64,000 bases of DNA from Dipetalonema caudispina. Taxonomy: Eukaryota; Nematoda; Chromadorea; Rhabditida; Onchocercidae. Location: assembly GCA_013365325.1 (NCBI GenBank), contig JABVXV010000196.1:1-64000 (forward strand), written 5' to 3'. Both the position numbers and the translations under genes were made by a program. The notes under the pieces were generated by a model. It was not told the origin of the DNA. It was given only the letters and a program-made list of their open reading frames with translations, and ran no database searches. Below are positions 52,536 to 64,000 of the stretch, piece by piece; within the stretch, counting starts at the first letter, position 1, and each line of letters opens with the position of its first letter.

Positions 52536-55500
52536 ATGGCTTGTTTTGATCCGGAAGAACTTGCTGATTTTATCAGGCATCAATGCTTCATTAATGCTGA
52601 TGATGATGGTCAGTGCAAGAAGATATTGCGACCACCTTCAAGGTGTGATATAAAACGAACTGCATTTTCTTTACATTCTTTTCGGAAAACTTGTTTTATT
52701 TCAAGGATATTAACTAAGCTAAAGGCTACAGGGACGTTTTCCAAGTGGAATTTTTCTTGATTTTGATTGATTGAATTTACTAATGGGTTGTTTAGCACTC
52801 ATATACTGAAATATCATTTAACATTATCATTATTCCTGAATGTGAAGTAAGTTAAAGTGATTAAAATAGTGAATTAAGATAAATTGTTGTTAAGTCTAAG
52901 ATTTTAAACTTGTTCTAGGAAAGCGAAACCTGGTGGTTTACCGCTGAATTTTCGTTCCGCAGATGAGTCTGATACAAGTAGTGGGGAATACTCTCCATGC
53001 TATTTGGTTTGTTGATTCTATAAATTTTGCTTCATATTTGTACAACAGCTCTTATGGTTTCAATCAGCGCAAGTCATTGCTTCTCAATTTTTGGCAAAAT
53101 TTGAACAAAAGTAAATGGATTGAAATTAAATCTTTTGCAGGCTACTGCTAACTGCGAATCAACTTACGAACTTATACAAGAACGATTACGTTCGAAAGTT
53201 CAAGAAAATGACTTGTTAAGTCTCGATGATGAAGATAAAGTGGTGAAAATCAGTTCAGTTGATGCGTGGCCAAGTACATCGGATTTGGAATTTTTGCAAT
53301 GCAATGATATATCCTGTATACCATCATCACCTCCCGTGCAAAAATCCATTATTGCATTGTAAGCTGTTTCTATTTAACGATACTGAGGCAGTTATTTTTG
53401 ATTCGAAAATTAATTTTCATTTTCAGACTTTTGGAGAAGACAGATTTTATGATCAGGCCTGATCTTGCAGCATATGCAAGGTTTGCTGCACCGGTATCTT
53501 TTTTAAAATAACTTGACTGTTTTTTCTTTGGAAGCATTTATTGTTAAAATGTAGGAAATAGTAAGCCATAAATATAGATTTACCAACATGAAGAATTCTG
53601 AAATAGTTTTGCTCAACGTGTCTATCATTCTTACAACATTGTTAGTATTGCTTTAGATATCATACAGTCGTGATAGAATACGTTATTTCCAAATAAACCT
53701 TTCTCAGAAAAAAATAAGTACTTTGAAAAATATGAAATAAAATTTTGTTCTTTCATATTTCCATTTTGCTGCTAAAACAAATTCCATTTTTGAAAGCAAA
53801 ATTGAAAAATCCATTTTTTTAAAGTTGTTGATGACTGATTGAGTTGATCAGAAATTTTTAAAACTAATTGATTGGTTTGAATTAGAGATAACAAACCACA
53901 GTTTTTTGGAATAAATGTTCTTTTCAATAAATCTATCGCTATGTTGTGCTATACTTGGATAAGCGTGTTTTATACTACTAACTCTTCTTTATAAATAAAA
54001 AATCCATCATGTTTATAATTCTAAATTACCATATTACGAACTTGATATAAAAAAACAAGACTTTTTTGTAAGATTAGTTTTTAAATGAAAATATCGATTA
54101 TTGCGAATATCTTCACCTCCGCAAAATATTCTTTTATCTTATCATTCCAAAGTGCCTTTTCTTATTTACAGGATATTGAAAACGGCAGAAAATTGTTAGT
54201 TTTTTATCCTTTTGCTGAACCTGAGTCAGGAACTGGTAAATGTTTTTCGCTAACTATTTATGCTCAATGCGAAATTTGTATCTCGAATCTCGTTGGTTTG
54301 TGTTGCTATGAATATGCACGATGTCAAAGAACGAATAATATTGAGTATGCATTTCGCCTTTTATTAATTAATATGAAAAGTATTCGGTTCATAGGATATA
54401 TTTTAAGTGAATTTATTAAGTCATGAAATATGCTTTTTTAAATTTTGTCACATACTGCTTTACTAATCTATCATCAGAAATTTTGACTGCTACTAAACGA
54501 GCAATAATATAGTCCGAAAGGCTAAATAATTTCATTTTAAAGTATGCTATTACTGTGAATTCTTGTATACTAGAGATTTTTTATACCTCAGCAATGAAAT
54601 AGTGATGAATGGGATTGCCAGAAAAGACATCAGTGAAACGGAAGCTACATAAGTTAATGGGATTGTCAAATATATTTTGCATGACTTAATTTGATATCGT
54701 TCCTAAGAAATCAATACTAAATTAATAATTCTTGATTCAAATTACCCTCCTAATGTAAAATTGAGCCAGTCATTGAATCAGAAGTGCATTTGTATACATA
54801 TATATATACTTTTTTCTTACGAAATTGACTTTTCTGTAACTTTTCTGTATTTGTAGATCTGTTACGCAGTATCATTTGTTAATGGCCGAAGAAAATGGTG
54901 AAGTGGATCGAGATCTACCAGCAATCGATGGCCATCGTTTATTAAATGAACTTGGCACATGTTGGTCAACTATTGCTCTGGAGAAACGACGTCATCTTAA
55001 CTGCTCAGGAGTAACAAATGTTATTGTGTTAGTTTCTTTGTTGTATCTAGTTGGATGCTGCTACCGTTCCCAAATTTGATTTAAATGTAAATACAGTTCA
55101 GGTATACCGTAAGCGGTAAACAATATGAATTTTCAATGAATTCACTGGATGTACCCTTGCGATGGCTTCGTGATCAGGCTATCAAGAAACGTATCGAGGA
55201 TGAAGGTCAAGAGTTCATGAGTGATTGCCCAGCGTGTAAGATGTTTAACTCAATTCTTGCATTATTGTAGCCTTAATTCATTTATACTTTTTATAAAATA
55301 GATTTGTTTAGTGGCAACATTCATATTTTTTAATTTAACTTCAGTTGAAATTCTGATTTTATTGAATCAATTCTTTTTGCTAAATTGAATGAAATTCATA
55401 AGATATTTCAATACAACTTTTTTCAGTACGGGAGTATGTTTTGGAAGCTGTGAAACAACCTGATATTGTATTGGATCTTAATAAGCCAATATCTAGCACG

Positions 55501-57681
55501 GCCTGCTTGGAATTTCTACTGCTGCGCGTAAACAGTTTGTTTTGTATTTTCAACTAAGTATTGATTGAAAATGATGCATATGTGTGATTTTCTTCGATGT
55601 ACTAATTTGCTAGGTTCTCGAGGCGATTTTACTCCAACACGCTGTTCAAGTTTTGCTGAGGGACATAGTCCAACTTCAAAAATTCATGGCCATTTGATAA
55701 GTTCACCATTAGAACGACGACAATGTTCCGGTACATATTGACAAATTTCGAATTAATTTTTGCAATTTTAATGCAAGCTAATATTGAATGTTTTGTCCAT
55801 TTCACCTAGTGAACACGCGTAGATCCAAATATAAGCAGTTAATATACATGCTGGTAGAGATGTAATTCCTTTTTAAAAAATAAAAAATTCGAAAGAATTA
55901 TTTTGAAAAGTTGGATCTCTTGTTGAAAATCAATCTAATTGAAATTCAGTTTTAATTTCTGATTAATTTTTGTTTCTAAGACTTGACCCTCAAATAGCAC
56001 CGCAGAATTAGTATGACTACAGTTTCAGCGTCATCTATCGATATAAAAGATTCATTCGGTAATTCGATTGCATTTTATTCGGTAGAAAAAATACATCGAT
56101 ACAAACCCAAACGGAATGCTTTATTAAGTGAGAGTTACTTACTGCATTCACATTCTGTTTTGATATGTAACTTATTAGCAAAGTATTATTATGTGAGCAT
56201 GTTTCAAAGGTCTTTTTATTTTATGGGATTGTTTTGTTTACCGTGGTAAATTTGCTTTCTCAGACCAAAATTCTGTCATTTTTCTGCAATTGACCCAAGA
56301 TAAGCTATAGAAAAACTGCTATCACGGAATATCTTTGCTTTGTTAAGCTATTCGAACGGATGGTTTTGAATTAGCTCCAAACCAATCGCGACGAATAAGA
56401 ACACGAAATTCTATATTTTTGCATTCTTTGCCGAAAACTTTATATGTGACATGGAATTACGTTGGTGGAGTTGAAATCACTGACCGCTCAAATTGTAATT
56501 TTGCTTTCTTTATTAATTAATAATCATAAACCGAAGTTTTGAGTGTTGCTTTTTTTCTTTAAGGAAAGGATTTAATTAGTGAATGTTCCACAAAATGATT
56601 TGATCTCTTGAAGAAGTGTGTCGCACGTTCTTTTCAAGGACAGGTGTAGGTCATGTGTTACATAGGTCGTTTGGTCGCTTAATAATATATTGTGCTCGAA
56701 AACTCTGATCTATACCAAACAGTCCTGATAGCTCTTGTTTTCAAATTATGTTACCAATATCTTTTAATCCTATGTTTTGTTTCATCTCTAAACACTTAGT
56801 TTTTTTATTTGTAGCAAAACGAGGAGTGAAGATTGTTTGGTTAGCATATCCAACAATAAGGTATCAATCAGAAATGTTAAAAACGAACGAATTAACTAGT
56901 AGCACGCAAGATTCGACATTGATTTTTGAATCAAATGGATCAACTGAAAATGATAAACTATCAAGGCAAAAGGTTGGTGATATTCGGTTGCAATTATCGT
57001 GCGTTGGATCCATATTGTAACATTTGATGCTATGCTTTTGATGTTTAATTCTTACAAAGAATTGATCAATTTTATCATTTCTTTTGAATCGTTTTGCTTT
57101 AGCTGTACAGTAATGGATGCTGGAAAATATTACAGCTGGAAGCAGATGTCGATGATGCTTTGAGTATTATAAAAAAGGTACGAATTTTACCTTTTTTTGA
57201 AAAATAATAATACTATAGGATTCAATCGATATCATGAATGTGATATTGATAATACATTTTATAAGTGATAAATGCATCACTAATATGAATAAATGACAAA
57301 TGCTAAACTTTGTTAACGCAGTATCGAAGTCATTGAGTAATTTAGCAAACCTTTAATTTCAGGTCTAAATAAATTTAGAATCTCAAATCTATCACTCTAG
57401 AATACAGTGAAATTTTTTCATATCTTATGAATTCTTATTTTTAGATAAGTACCGTAATCGATGGCATGAATTCAGTAGTTCGTCAGATTTACAAATATTC
57501 AAATGGTGGGACCAAAAAGCCAAAGAAAGCCGCTGCAAAAGCGTTTGGCAGTGACGCTGATGCACAATTCAAAGGACAAAATACTCCTGTTAGTTCTACA
57601 GTCCACAGGATATCTGAGTTGACTTCCGCAGTGACAAGCGCAGTTCCTACGCTGTTGAAGCTGTTGTCGAGACATGATTAA
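52536..57681 (+). CDS. sinh-1: SIN1 / MAPKAP1, target of rapamycin complex 2 subunit
   Basis: Exons: 52536-52642, 52919-53006, 53141-53358, 53427-53493, 54172-54344, 54857-55010, 55097-55235, 55427-55534, 55614-55730, 56029-56127 (or from 56023), 56348-56494, 56815-56972, 57103-57177, 57445-57681, giving about 628 aa (human 522). SIN1 recruits AKT and other AGC kinases to TORC2 and binds Ras and phosphoinositides. The N-terminus (MACFDPEELADFIRHQCF) aligns with human SIN1. The CRIM domain (about 138-245) contains YHLLMAEENGEVDRDLPAID, matching the human acidic loop. A Ras-binding ubiquitin-like region (about 270-355) contains VLDLNKPISSTACLEFLLLR. The PH region (about 400-565) includes HRYKPKRNALL, IRTDGFELAP and a final helix (VDDALSIIKKISTVIDG). 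The tail is Lys/Ala-rich with no counterpart that I recall. Divergent segments make single exon ends uncertain. Confidence 0.88.
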
Positions 57682-58309
57682 GTGCACTTCATTTCCTTAA
57701 TTTAGGCATTTAGTGAAAACTGTAATGCAACTGCTTGTTTTATTGTGAAAATGCAGTTTAGACTCCGTAAGTAATTTTTGGACTTGGGAATATGGAAAAA
57801 GCATTTCCAATTTACAAGTATTTTTATATTGTGAAGCAATATTATATTGTGCAGTAGTGCTCAGATACTTCTAACTCTTTTCTCTCACATCCATAAGTCG
57901 TTCATTCTGAAACGAGGGATTTTAGATGGTGATTTGAATCTTTAAGCCATTAATTCAGATATCTAAAGTTGAATCGTTATTACATAGCCATTGAATTTGA
58001 CTTCGATTCTGGATCTCAAGGTTATGGACCATTCTTAGGGATTCTTGTTACCGGGGATCTAGTAGTTCTCATTATTTCAAATGCGATAAACTTACTTTTC
58101 CTTGATTCTTAAGGTGGTATACGGCATAAAATGAAAATGTACAAACTTTTTGCACTTTGTTTCATTGAAATATTTTCGATGTAATATAACAATTAAAAAA
58201 TGCGTTATTATCAGAGTGATACAAACACTTACCATCGCATACACCCATACACACACATGCACATATATCAGTAATTGGAAATATGTTTTCTGGAATATCT
58301 TAATTCTTC
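57682..58309. other. Convergent 3' region between SIN1 and the PTP pseudogene
   Basis: 630 bp that should hold the 3'UTR of SIN1 (plus) and of the former PTP gene (minus). No canonical AATAAA is obvious just after the SIN1 stop. A CA-rich microsatellite-like stretch begins at 58,240. No other gene is seen. Confidence 0.5.
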
Positions 58310-60112
58310 TTAAGCGTTGTTCTTTGGATTTTTGGAACTTTCCGGACTTCTTTTAGCATGTTCAATACGCTTCCGCTGCACCAAATCATCATATTCTCTA
58401 ATAAAGTCCATTACTTGTGGTGTTTTGGTGATTTCCAATTAAGATTAAGATTCCCGACACTATACGATAGATGAACAAATATTGCTGAAACAAGCCTTTC
58501 TTTTCTTCGCAGAAGCAACGCTATATAAGCAAATTGATATTTCTATTAGAATTTTGTTGTCAGGAAGTATTGCGAGTTCCAGGTCATTCCCCTATTTTTT
58601 TATTCTCTCCGGCTTTTATCATTTCAATCCAAAAATTGATTTCCTGTAAAGTTGAATTGAAATTTTCGAATTATTTTTAAAATTACAATCTTTTAATTAT
58701 GGAAATGTTCGCAAAAATGATGGATGCTTTTGCCAAAAAAAAAGATGAATGAATTACTTGATTATTTTGAATAGCACCTATTCGTTGATCGTGTATACTT
58801 TTTGCAACATCCGGTATTACAAATATTTCAATCTTTTCAAGTTTTTGAATTGCCATTTCAAATGCTGTGTATGTTCCTGTCCTAAACTTCATCTTTCGTT
58901 TGAAACATTCTTTCGTTTTGTTTATCTGTATATGCATTAATATTTAAAGAAAATTCAAAATAATTTAATTGGGATGCAAAAATCTTCAAAACCTTCCAAT
59001 ACCAGCACTGCAATGTACAACAACAAGCCTTTTTTGGTAATATTTCAGGACAAGTACTCGTACTTCACGACAAGTTGATGTCGATTCGGCCACAAAATGG
59101 TCAGGCCAATCGGTATACAATATATGCATAACCTATAAAACATTAATTTTGACGAAAAAATGGGTCGCAAATGATCTTTTTTTTTTAATTTGAAGTTTGA
59201 AAAATTTGTTTACGTTTGCATAATGCAAAAAGAGCAGCATTATTGCTATTATCAAAATAAAACTGTATGTTTCATGAGAGAGTTTCTCAATTTCTAGTAT
59301 TATTGGTAGATTTTTCGATAGTTTAATTCTTCTTAGGGAATGGAACATTCATATTTCATGTCTTTGTAATCGACTTGGATTTTTGTTTGAATGACTTTTT
59401 TCAACTGTGAACTGTTTCGTGGCTTTTCAAAACATCGTACATGTACTACACCAAATTCTTTCCGGTTTAGATCATCCGGCAAATATTCCGCACATTGCTC
59501 TTTACCATTTTTATTAAACTGACATAATTGTAGAACAATATAAAATGTCAAAAAGATGGTATTTTGTGATATTATTTGATTTTTAGCTCATATTACCAAT
59601 ATCATTATATAATGTATAGATTTATTGGATTATTTTAATTGCTATCATGAAATTTTTTTTCGAAATTAAGAAAAGAATTTTAAAAGAAAAAGTTATGAAA
59701 CTTCGAAAGTATTATGAGAAAATCTGACTCAGATTAGAATAATTGGAAGAATTATCGATTATTCAAGAAGTGTTCAAGTAAGCTTAAATACTGAACTTAA
59801 AACTATTGGATACATTTCATATGAACAATCGAATAATTCTACAATCGTTTGAGTCTCACTTAATCATAATCGTTCAATATTAAGAAAGATTCTTTTTTCG
59901 TTGAAAATTTTCGAAATTAGAAATGCAATCAATTTTACGCTAGTGGTTTTTCTATAATGAGAAGTTAATAACTTTGACATCCTTCTAAACAATCATCACC
60001 CAAAAGTTTTGAATAATGTTTGACATTGGTCCTTAAGCACAAATAAATGTCATATCATCACCAATACTTACGTATGATGCATTTACGTAATCTTCTTTTA
60101 GAACAGTCGGGA
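58310..60112 (-). pseudogene. Decayed classical protein tyrosine phosphatase (PTP) gene
   Basis: Minus-strand pieces cover most of a PTP catalytic domain: 60112 to about 59975 (EDYVNASYV, then GPMSNIIQNFW), about 59518-59348 (NKNGKEQCAEYLPDD), 58993-59132 (ILYTDWPDHF and the P-loop VVHCSAGIGR), 58758-58881 (TGTYTAFEMAI, then PDVAKSIHDQRIGAIQNNQ), and 58484-58310 (QYLFIYR, DFIREYDDLV). The catalytic Cys and Arg survive. Four lesions are visible. In-frame TAA (60033-60035) and TAG (59985-59987) stand where the family has Gln. No GT donor follows the block ending near 59348. The last block changes frame by one base. No exon upstream of 60112 was recognised, although the family has one. A cryptic exon structure that avoids both stops cannot be excluded but fails on phase. 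Function, if any, is unlikely to be enzymatic. Confidence 0.75.
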
Positions 60113-63100
60113 CTAAAATTTTTAATTGTTGTTTAATGGGTGTTTGTGAAAAAAAAAAAAAAAAAAAAGATTATTATTTGATATTATTAATTAATCACCG
60201 GAGAGAACGATTTATTGATCTTTTATTGCTGAGATGCAGTCATTTTTTATAGTTCCTAATAATCTTTGATAAAGTCGTATATGTATATTATATGAACTTG
60301 CAGGTTTTCAACAAGGAAATTCGAATATGTATCATTAAGTAAACAACATATTGGTAAATGACAATGAAATGGAAACTAAAACAGCCAAGCAACTTGTATT
60401 CTACAAATTTGCATCTATTTCGAACCGGACTTCCCTGTCATGAATGGAACGGTGGATAAAACCCTGTCGAAGCTATTAATGATGAAGGTAATTTAAAAAT
60501 TAAGGGAATATTTCAGGAAACTTTGAGTGATCCATTGTTCATAAGTCATTGGTGCTATTATTTTCAATTTACTCGCTCTGTCCTAAATTAGGCATTAAAG
60601 AAGATTTATAATTTTTGATTTTATGCAAAAATAAAGACATTGTTGGCTAGTAAGACTATTTTTCGGAAAATGTGATTCTCGTTCAATTTTTCACATTCGG
60701 TTAGTAAAGAGGTGTTTAAGCGTAAGAAATTTAAACCAACTAAGAGTATGGGACAGCAGAATATTTGCAAGGATTCAATTTTTCCCTGGAAAAAATTTCT
60801 GAGTTCTTTTTTGTCTTATAAAATTTAAAAGGATTCTTTTTTTTAGATAAATTGGTTAATTTGATTTTTGTGACATACAGCATGTTTTTGGCGAGTAAAT
60901 TTCTTCCCGATTGGTATTCATCCTGACGATGGAAGTGCAATTATCGTTTTTCCACTACCTGTAGCTTTTTGTCTACAATAATCAACCGAACAAATATTTT
61001 CCCCGCGTGATATAAGTGGTCGATAAAAAAAGAAACACCTAACGATCAAATTGAATAATTTGAAGGGTGTCTTATTGAATGTTTACTTGAAAACTATAAA
61101 TCTAAATTTTATATTCGCAGAACTTCATCTTTTCGGATAGCAATATCGTCGAATTTATGATTAATTGGAAATATTCGAAGATATTCTCAGATCATTTAAC
61201 GCTACCCAACTTTTTAATGATGACATTGGATCTCTCAAAACAGACGTACGTCAGCTTATAGCGGTATGCTTGAAAAGTTTTAAGATACGCCATACTGTGT
61301 TACTGTCGAACAGTGTCACCTCATATATGGTATTTTGACTTGTACTTTAATAAATTCGATCCAATACATCAAACTTAAACGTGAAATTTCGAAGAATCTC
61401 CAATCATTCCTTGAAAAATTGAAAGTTTAAAGATTCAAGAGTAAGTTTTAAGGGAACTGAAGTAAATCTTAAATTTTGAGAAGGAAATCTCCATTCCTCG
61501 CAAAAATTTAGAAAGTTAAATTAAATATCACACAATTCCATTGCAATATGTAGCATGAAAAAAGTTTGGAAGAAATCTTAACCATTGGTCTAGCTGGCAT
61601 ATATCAGACAAATTCATTTATAAATTGCCAGCTGAAAATTGCACAAAGCTTGAAAATGAACAAATTCGACTTTCCTTTGTCTTTTAATTAGTTGGAATAA
61701 ATTTTGACTTATTGAAATTTCGAATGATAACAGGATATTTGCTTGGTCTCGGGATTACCATCATCATCTCTTCACTCTATCAATCTTTGATGACATACTA
61801 TCCCGCTAACTCTCCTTACATCAAACACTCTGATTTATCTAGCTATTTCATTTACTCTCAATCCCTCTATCTACTATCACTCACAAATCTTAGCACTCTT
61901 TATACCCTCCTCTGGAAACATTTTATTTTCCCTCCATGATAATATAAAACGATATATATATATATCATATTTACCAGTATTTGTTAGTAATTTGTGATTG
62001 GATGTTTTTTTTTTTTCTCTTTCGATCGGTTCCTCGTTGCGTGATATACAAAGAAGACAATTAATTATGGTTAACTTAGGTATTCCGTACTGTTTTTGAT
62101 TTTAATTAATTTTTATCGAGTTGCTTGCTTGCTGATTGAATTTGATGTGCAATGTATAACGACGGAGCATATGTAAGATGGATGACTTTAATATATCCAC
62201 ATATAAAATAGTTCCTTTCAAATTCGATTTCCATAGCAAATAATTAAAAAACCTTCTCTTGCTTACTTTCTGATTAAATTTGATGGATGGCACCATGGCT
62301 TCAGTGGAGCCGGTGACCATTGGTGCTTATTTACTTATTTGTTTTTTATTTTTGTTTAGTAAATTTGCTTACATCTGGCGTCAAAGTGAAATTGAAGAGC
62401 TTAGATACTTCTGATCTTGTACAATAATATATCTCAATCGCGACGAAGACTTTTCGATAGTACTGTTGATATTTGTGAAATCTAGTTAGACTTCATTCAT
62501 CACTTTCTCACTTGTTTAAAATTTTATTGCACATTGTATTGGGTATTATCATATATGAATGTACTGGATTTCCAAATTCCCGGATGAATGCATTTCGAAA
62601 AAGCTTCAAGTGACTACGCATTCTGTACAACTGAATTAGAATTGAAAAAAGTTGTTTATTTCAGATACTGCAAAAGTTTATGTGTTAAATGTATATCACA
62701 GATTTGATGAAAAAGGTGGTTTTTGCTTAGGATGGCTCAAGTTATCGATCACGCAATTCAAGGGACATCCGGTAAAAAGTCAGTCGATAATTTTGAATTC
62801 TTTAAACACAAGAATTGTAACTTAAGATTTCCAATCGCTTTCAAAGTATTCTTTCTGCCCTCGTTTGTCTGTCAGACCTTATAGTTTTATCTGGTCAATA
62901 GGGAAGAGTACCAGGACACGGTACACTGAATAGGACTAAGTTCCACAGGGGTGATCTACAAAGGAAGAGCTCCATATATGTGATCCATGGAATGCGTATG
63001 TAGCATTTATGTTAACTAAGTGAACGCTAAACGTTAAACTGGTTTCTATTACTTGAACTGTACATAGATTTGCTCGCATTTCAGAGCATCTTTATTAAAT

Positions 63101-63281
63101 AGTTGGGATACACAGACTACAAACGACATGTATCTGATGCAAATTTTTTGTCACCAAATGCCAAAATGCGTTAGTTGATCGTCATTTACTTCATTAGAAC
63201 CTCTATTGATGTTTGTTTATTTATGCTAAAAAAAGTGAATCGTTTGGCTCTATAAAACTGTATAATTTTCCATACTTCCAG
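60113..63281. other. Region between the PTP pseudogene and the ADAL exon
   Basis: AT-rich, with a poly-A run at about 60,150-60,169 and a short (TA)n at 61,952-61,966. A C/T-rich open patch at 61.7-61.9 kb looks compositional. Two phase-compatible exon-like segments, 62283-62358 and 62665-62771, may be 5' exons of the ADAL gene or of an unknown gene (see findings). No other gene is supported. Confidence 0.5.
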
Positions 63282-64000
63282 GAATTTCATGCTCATTTGA
63301 GTGGTTGTATTAGCCGAAAAATGCTGCGTGTACTGGATTTAAGACATCGGAGTGAATATGGAACCAATTTAGTTTCGGATGTGTTAAGTGGTCTTTATAA
63401 ATATGACCGAACACCGAGAAATTTGGAAGAGTAAGCAAACCTAATCGATGCTTTAACTGATCTTATATGATTAGTTAACATCAAAATTATCCACTATTGA
63501 ATTTTAATTTATGAATTGCTACCGTAGATGTGTTGTCCAATTTCACCCGATTATTCGCTTCTTATCTGATTAATGCTGATGACGAATTTACCTATGTATT
63601 GGCTTCTTAAAAAAGAAAGAAAAAAACATGGTAGCAATCTTCAAATAAATCTCGTAATTCGCTCTTTAAGAAACCAGAATTTTTTGGCAAATTGTTTCAT
63701 ATTATAATATTTTGCAGAGCATTCGAACTATTCCCACTCATACAGCAATTAGTTGTTGGACCCGAAGATGTTACAGAGGTATTTTTTCTTCCAGTTTTTC
63801 AATATTTGCTCTCCATTTTAATTTTTATCTATTTTTTCCTGAGGTTGAGCAACATTCAAAATTGCTTAAGAACAAAGTAATTAATGTAAGATAGGGCTTG
63901 AATTCAAAACCGGAAGCTAATTTGTACTTTTTTCTTGCTAGATATTTACTGCAGTTTAATTTTAACGTCTGCAACTGGTCTTGAGCTTTTTCGTAGTTGT
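63282..64000 (+). CDS. ADAL: Adenosine deaminase-like protein (ADAL / N6-methyl-AMP deaminase), partial
   Basis: Two exons, 63282-63430 and 63718-63778, are visible; the gene runs off the window end and its 5' end is not certain. The first exon opens with EFHAHLSGCISRKMLRVL. The HAH pair in this motif binds the catalytic zinc, and the following GxIS is typical of the ADAL branch (usual form ELHAHLNGSIS). The second gives RTPRNLEEAFELFPLIQQLV and GPEDVTE, matching the family spacing up to the next helix. ADAL enzymes deaminate N6-methyl-AMP to IMP in nucleotide detoxification in the cytosol. Both introns are GT-AG with matching phases. The residues before EFHAHL (usually LPK) are not seen next to this exon, so the initiator exon remains open. 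Confidence 0.85.

Noticed and set aside
58310..60112. Stop-codon reassignment or programmed readthrough to explain the in-frame TAA and TAG in the PTP.
   Set aside because: TAA ends ATPAF2, PAP2, SIN1 and CSTF3 here. The locus also has a missing donor and a frame change, so decay is simpler.
61712..61939. 75-residue ORF with hydrophobic start on the plus strand.
   Set aside because: It lies in a C/T-rich low-complexity stretch. The Leu/Ser/Tyr content follows the base composition, and no family is recognised.
1..64000. tRNA, rRNA, spliced-leader RNA, CRISPR and transposase or reverse-transcriptase sequences.
   Set aside because: By-eye search for the tRNA B-box, the SL1 sequence, regular spacer arrays and catalytic motifs of mobile elements found nothing supportable. 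A covariance-model or profile search could still find divergent copies.

Overview
The window is nuclear DNA of a nematode, most likely a filarial-type (clade III) worm. The DNA is AT-rich. The genes are cut into many short exons of about 33-260 bp by introns that mostly run 50-1,000 bp. The families are nematode-typical: an RGS protein with two RGS domains, a CRAL-TRIO/GOLD SEC14-like protein, and a MIG-18-like secreted protein. In five genes a perfect 3' splice acceptor lies 0-10 bases before the start codon, which is the footprint of spliced-leader trans-splicing. The species assignment is inference. No bacterial gene, CRISPR array, phage, transposase or rRNA/tRNA gene was recognised.

Layout. 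1-620 is a large imperfect (AAT)n block. From there to about 11.9 kb I see only AT-rich DNA with microsatellites. 12.06-15.38 kb (minus) holds a complete SEC14-like lipid-transfer gene. 19.58-22.43 kb (minus) holds an rgs-3-like gene whose 5' exon was not found. 28.73-29.84 kb (minus) holds a small secreted MIG-18-like gene. 32.47-39.98 kb (minus) holds the complete CSTF3/suf-1 cleavage stimulation factor gene with 19-20 exons. Four plus-strand genes follow: NDUFAF2 (41.6-43.0), ATPAF2 (43.7-45.5), a PAP2-type lipid phosphatase (48.4-51.2) and SIN1/sinh-1, the TORC2 subunit (52.5-57.7). On the minus strand, 58.3-60.1 kb is a protein tyrosine phosphatase that looks like a pseudogene. The window ends inside an adenosine deaminase-like (ADAL) gene on the plus strand.

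How the genes relate. NDUFAF2 and ATPAF2 are two mitochondrial assembly factors (complexes I and V) in tandem, 0.73 kb apart. ATPAF2 starts exactly at a splice acceptor, so the pair is an operon candidate. CSTF3 and NDUFAF2 are divergent around a 1.6 kb shared upstream region containing a pyrimidine-rich tract. SIN1 converges on the PTP pseudogene. The rest are ordinary unrelated neighbours, and I see no convincing new multi-gene system.

The most useful observations are the decayed PTP (two in-frame stops at expected Gln positions, a lost donor and a frameshift), two introns that need GC donors, an in-frame extra exon candidate in CSTF3, and several short exon-like islands not assigned to any gene. 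All exon boundaries were read by eye from splice signals, reading phase and family alignment from memory. None was checked by search or RNA data.
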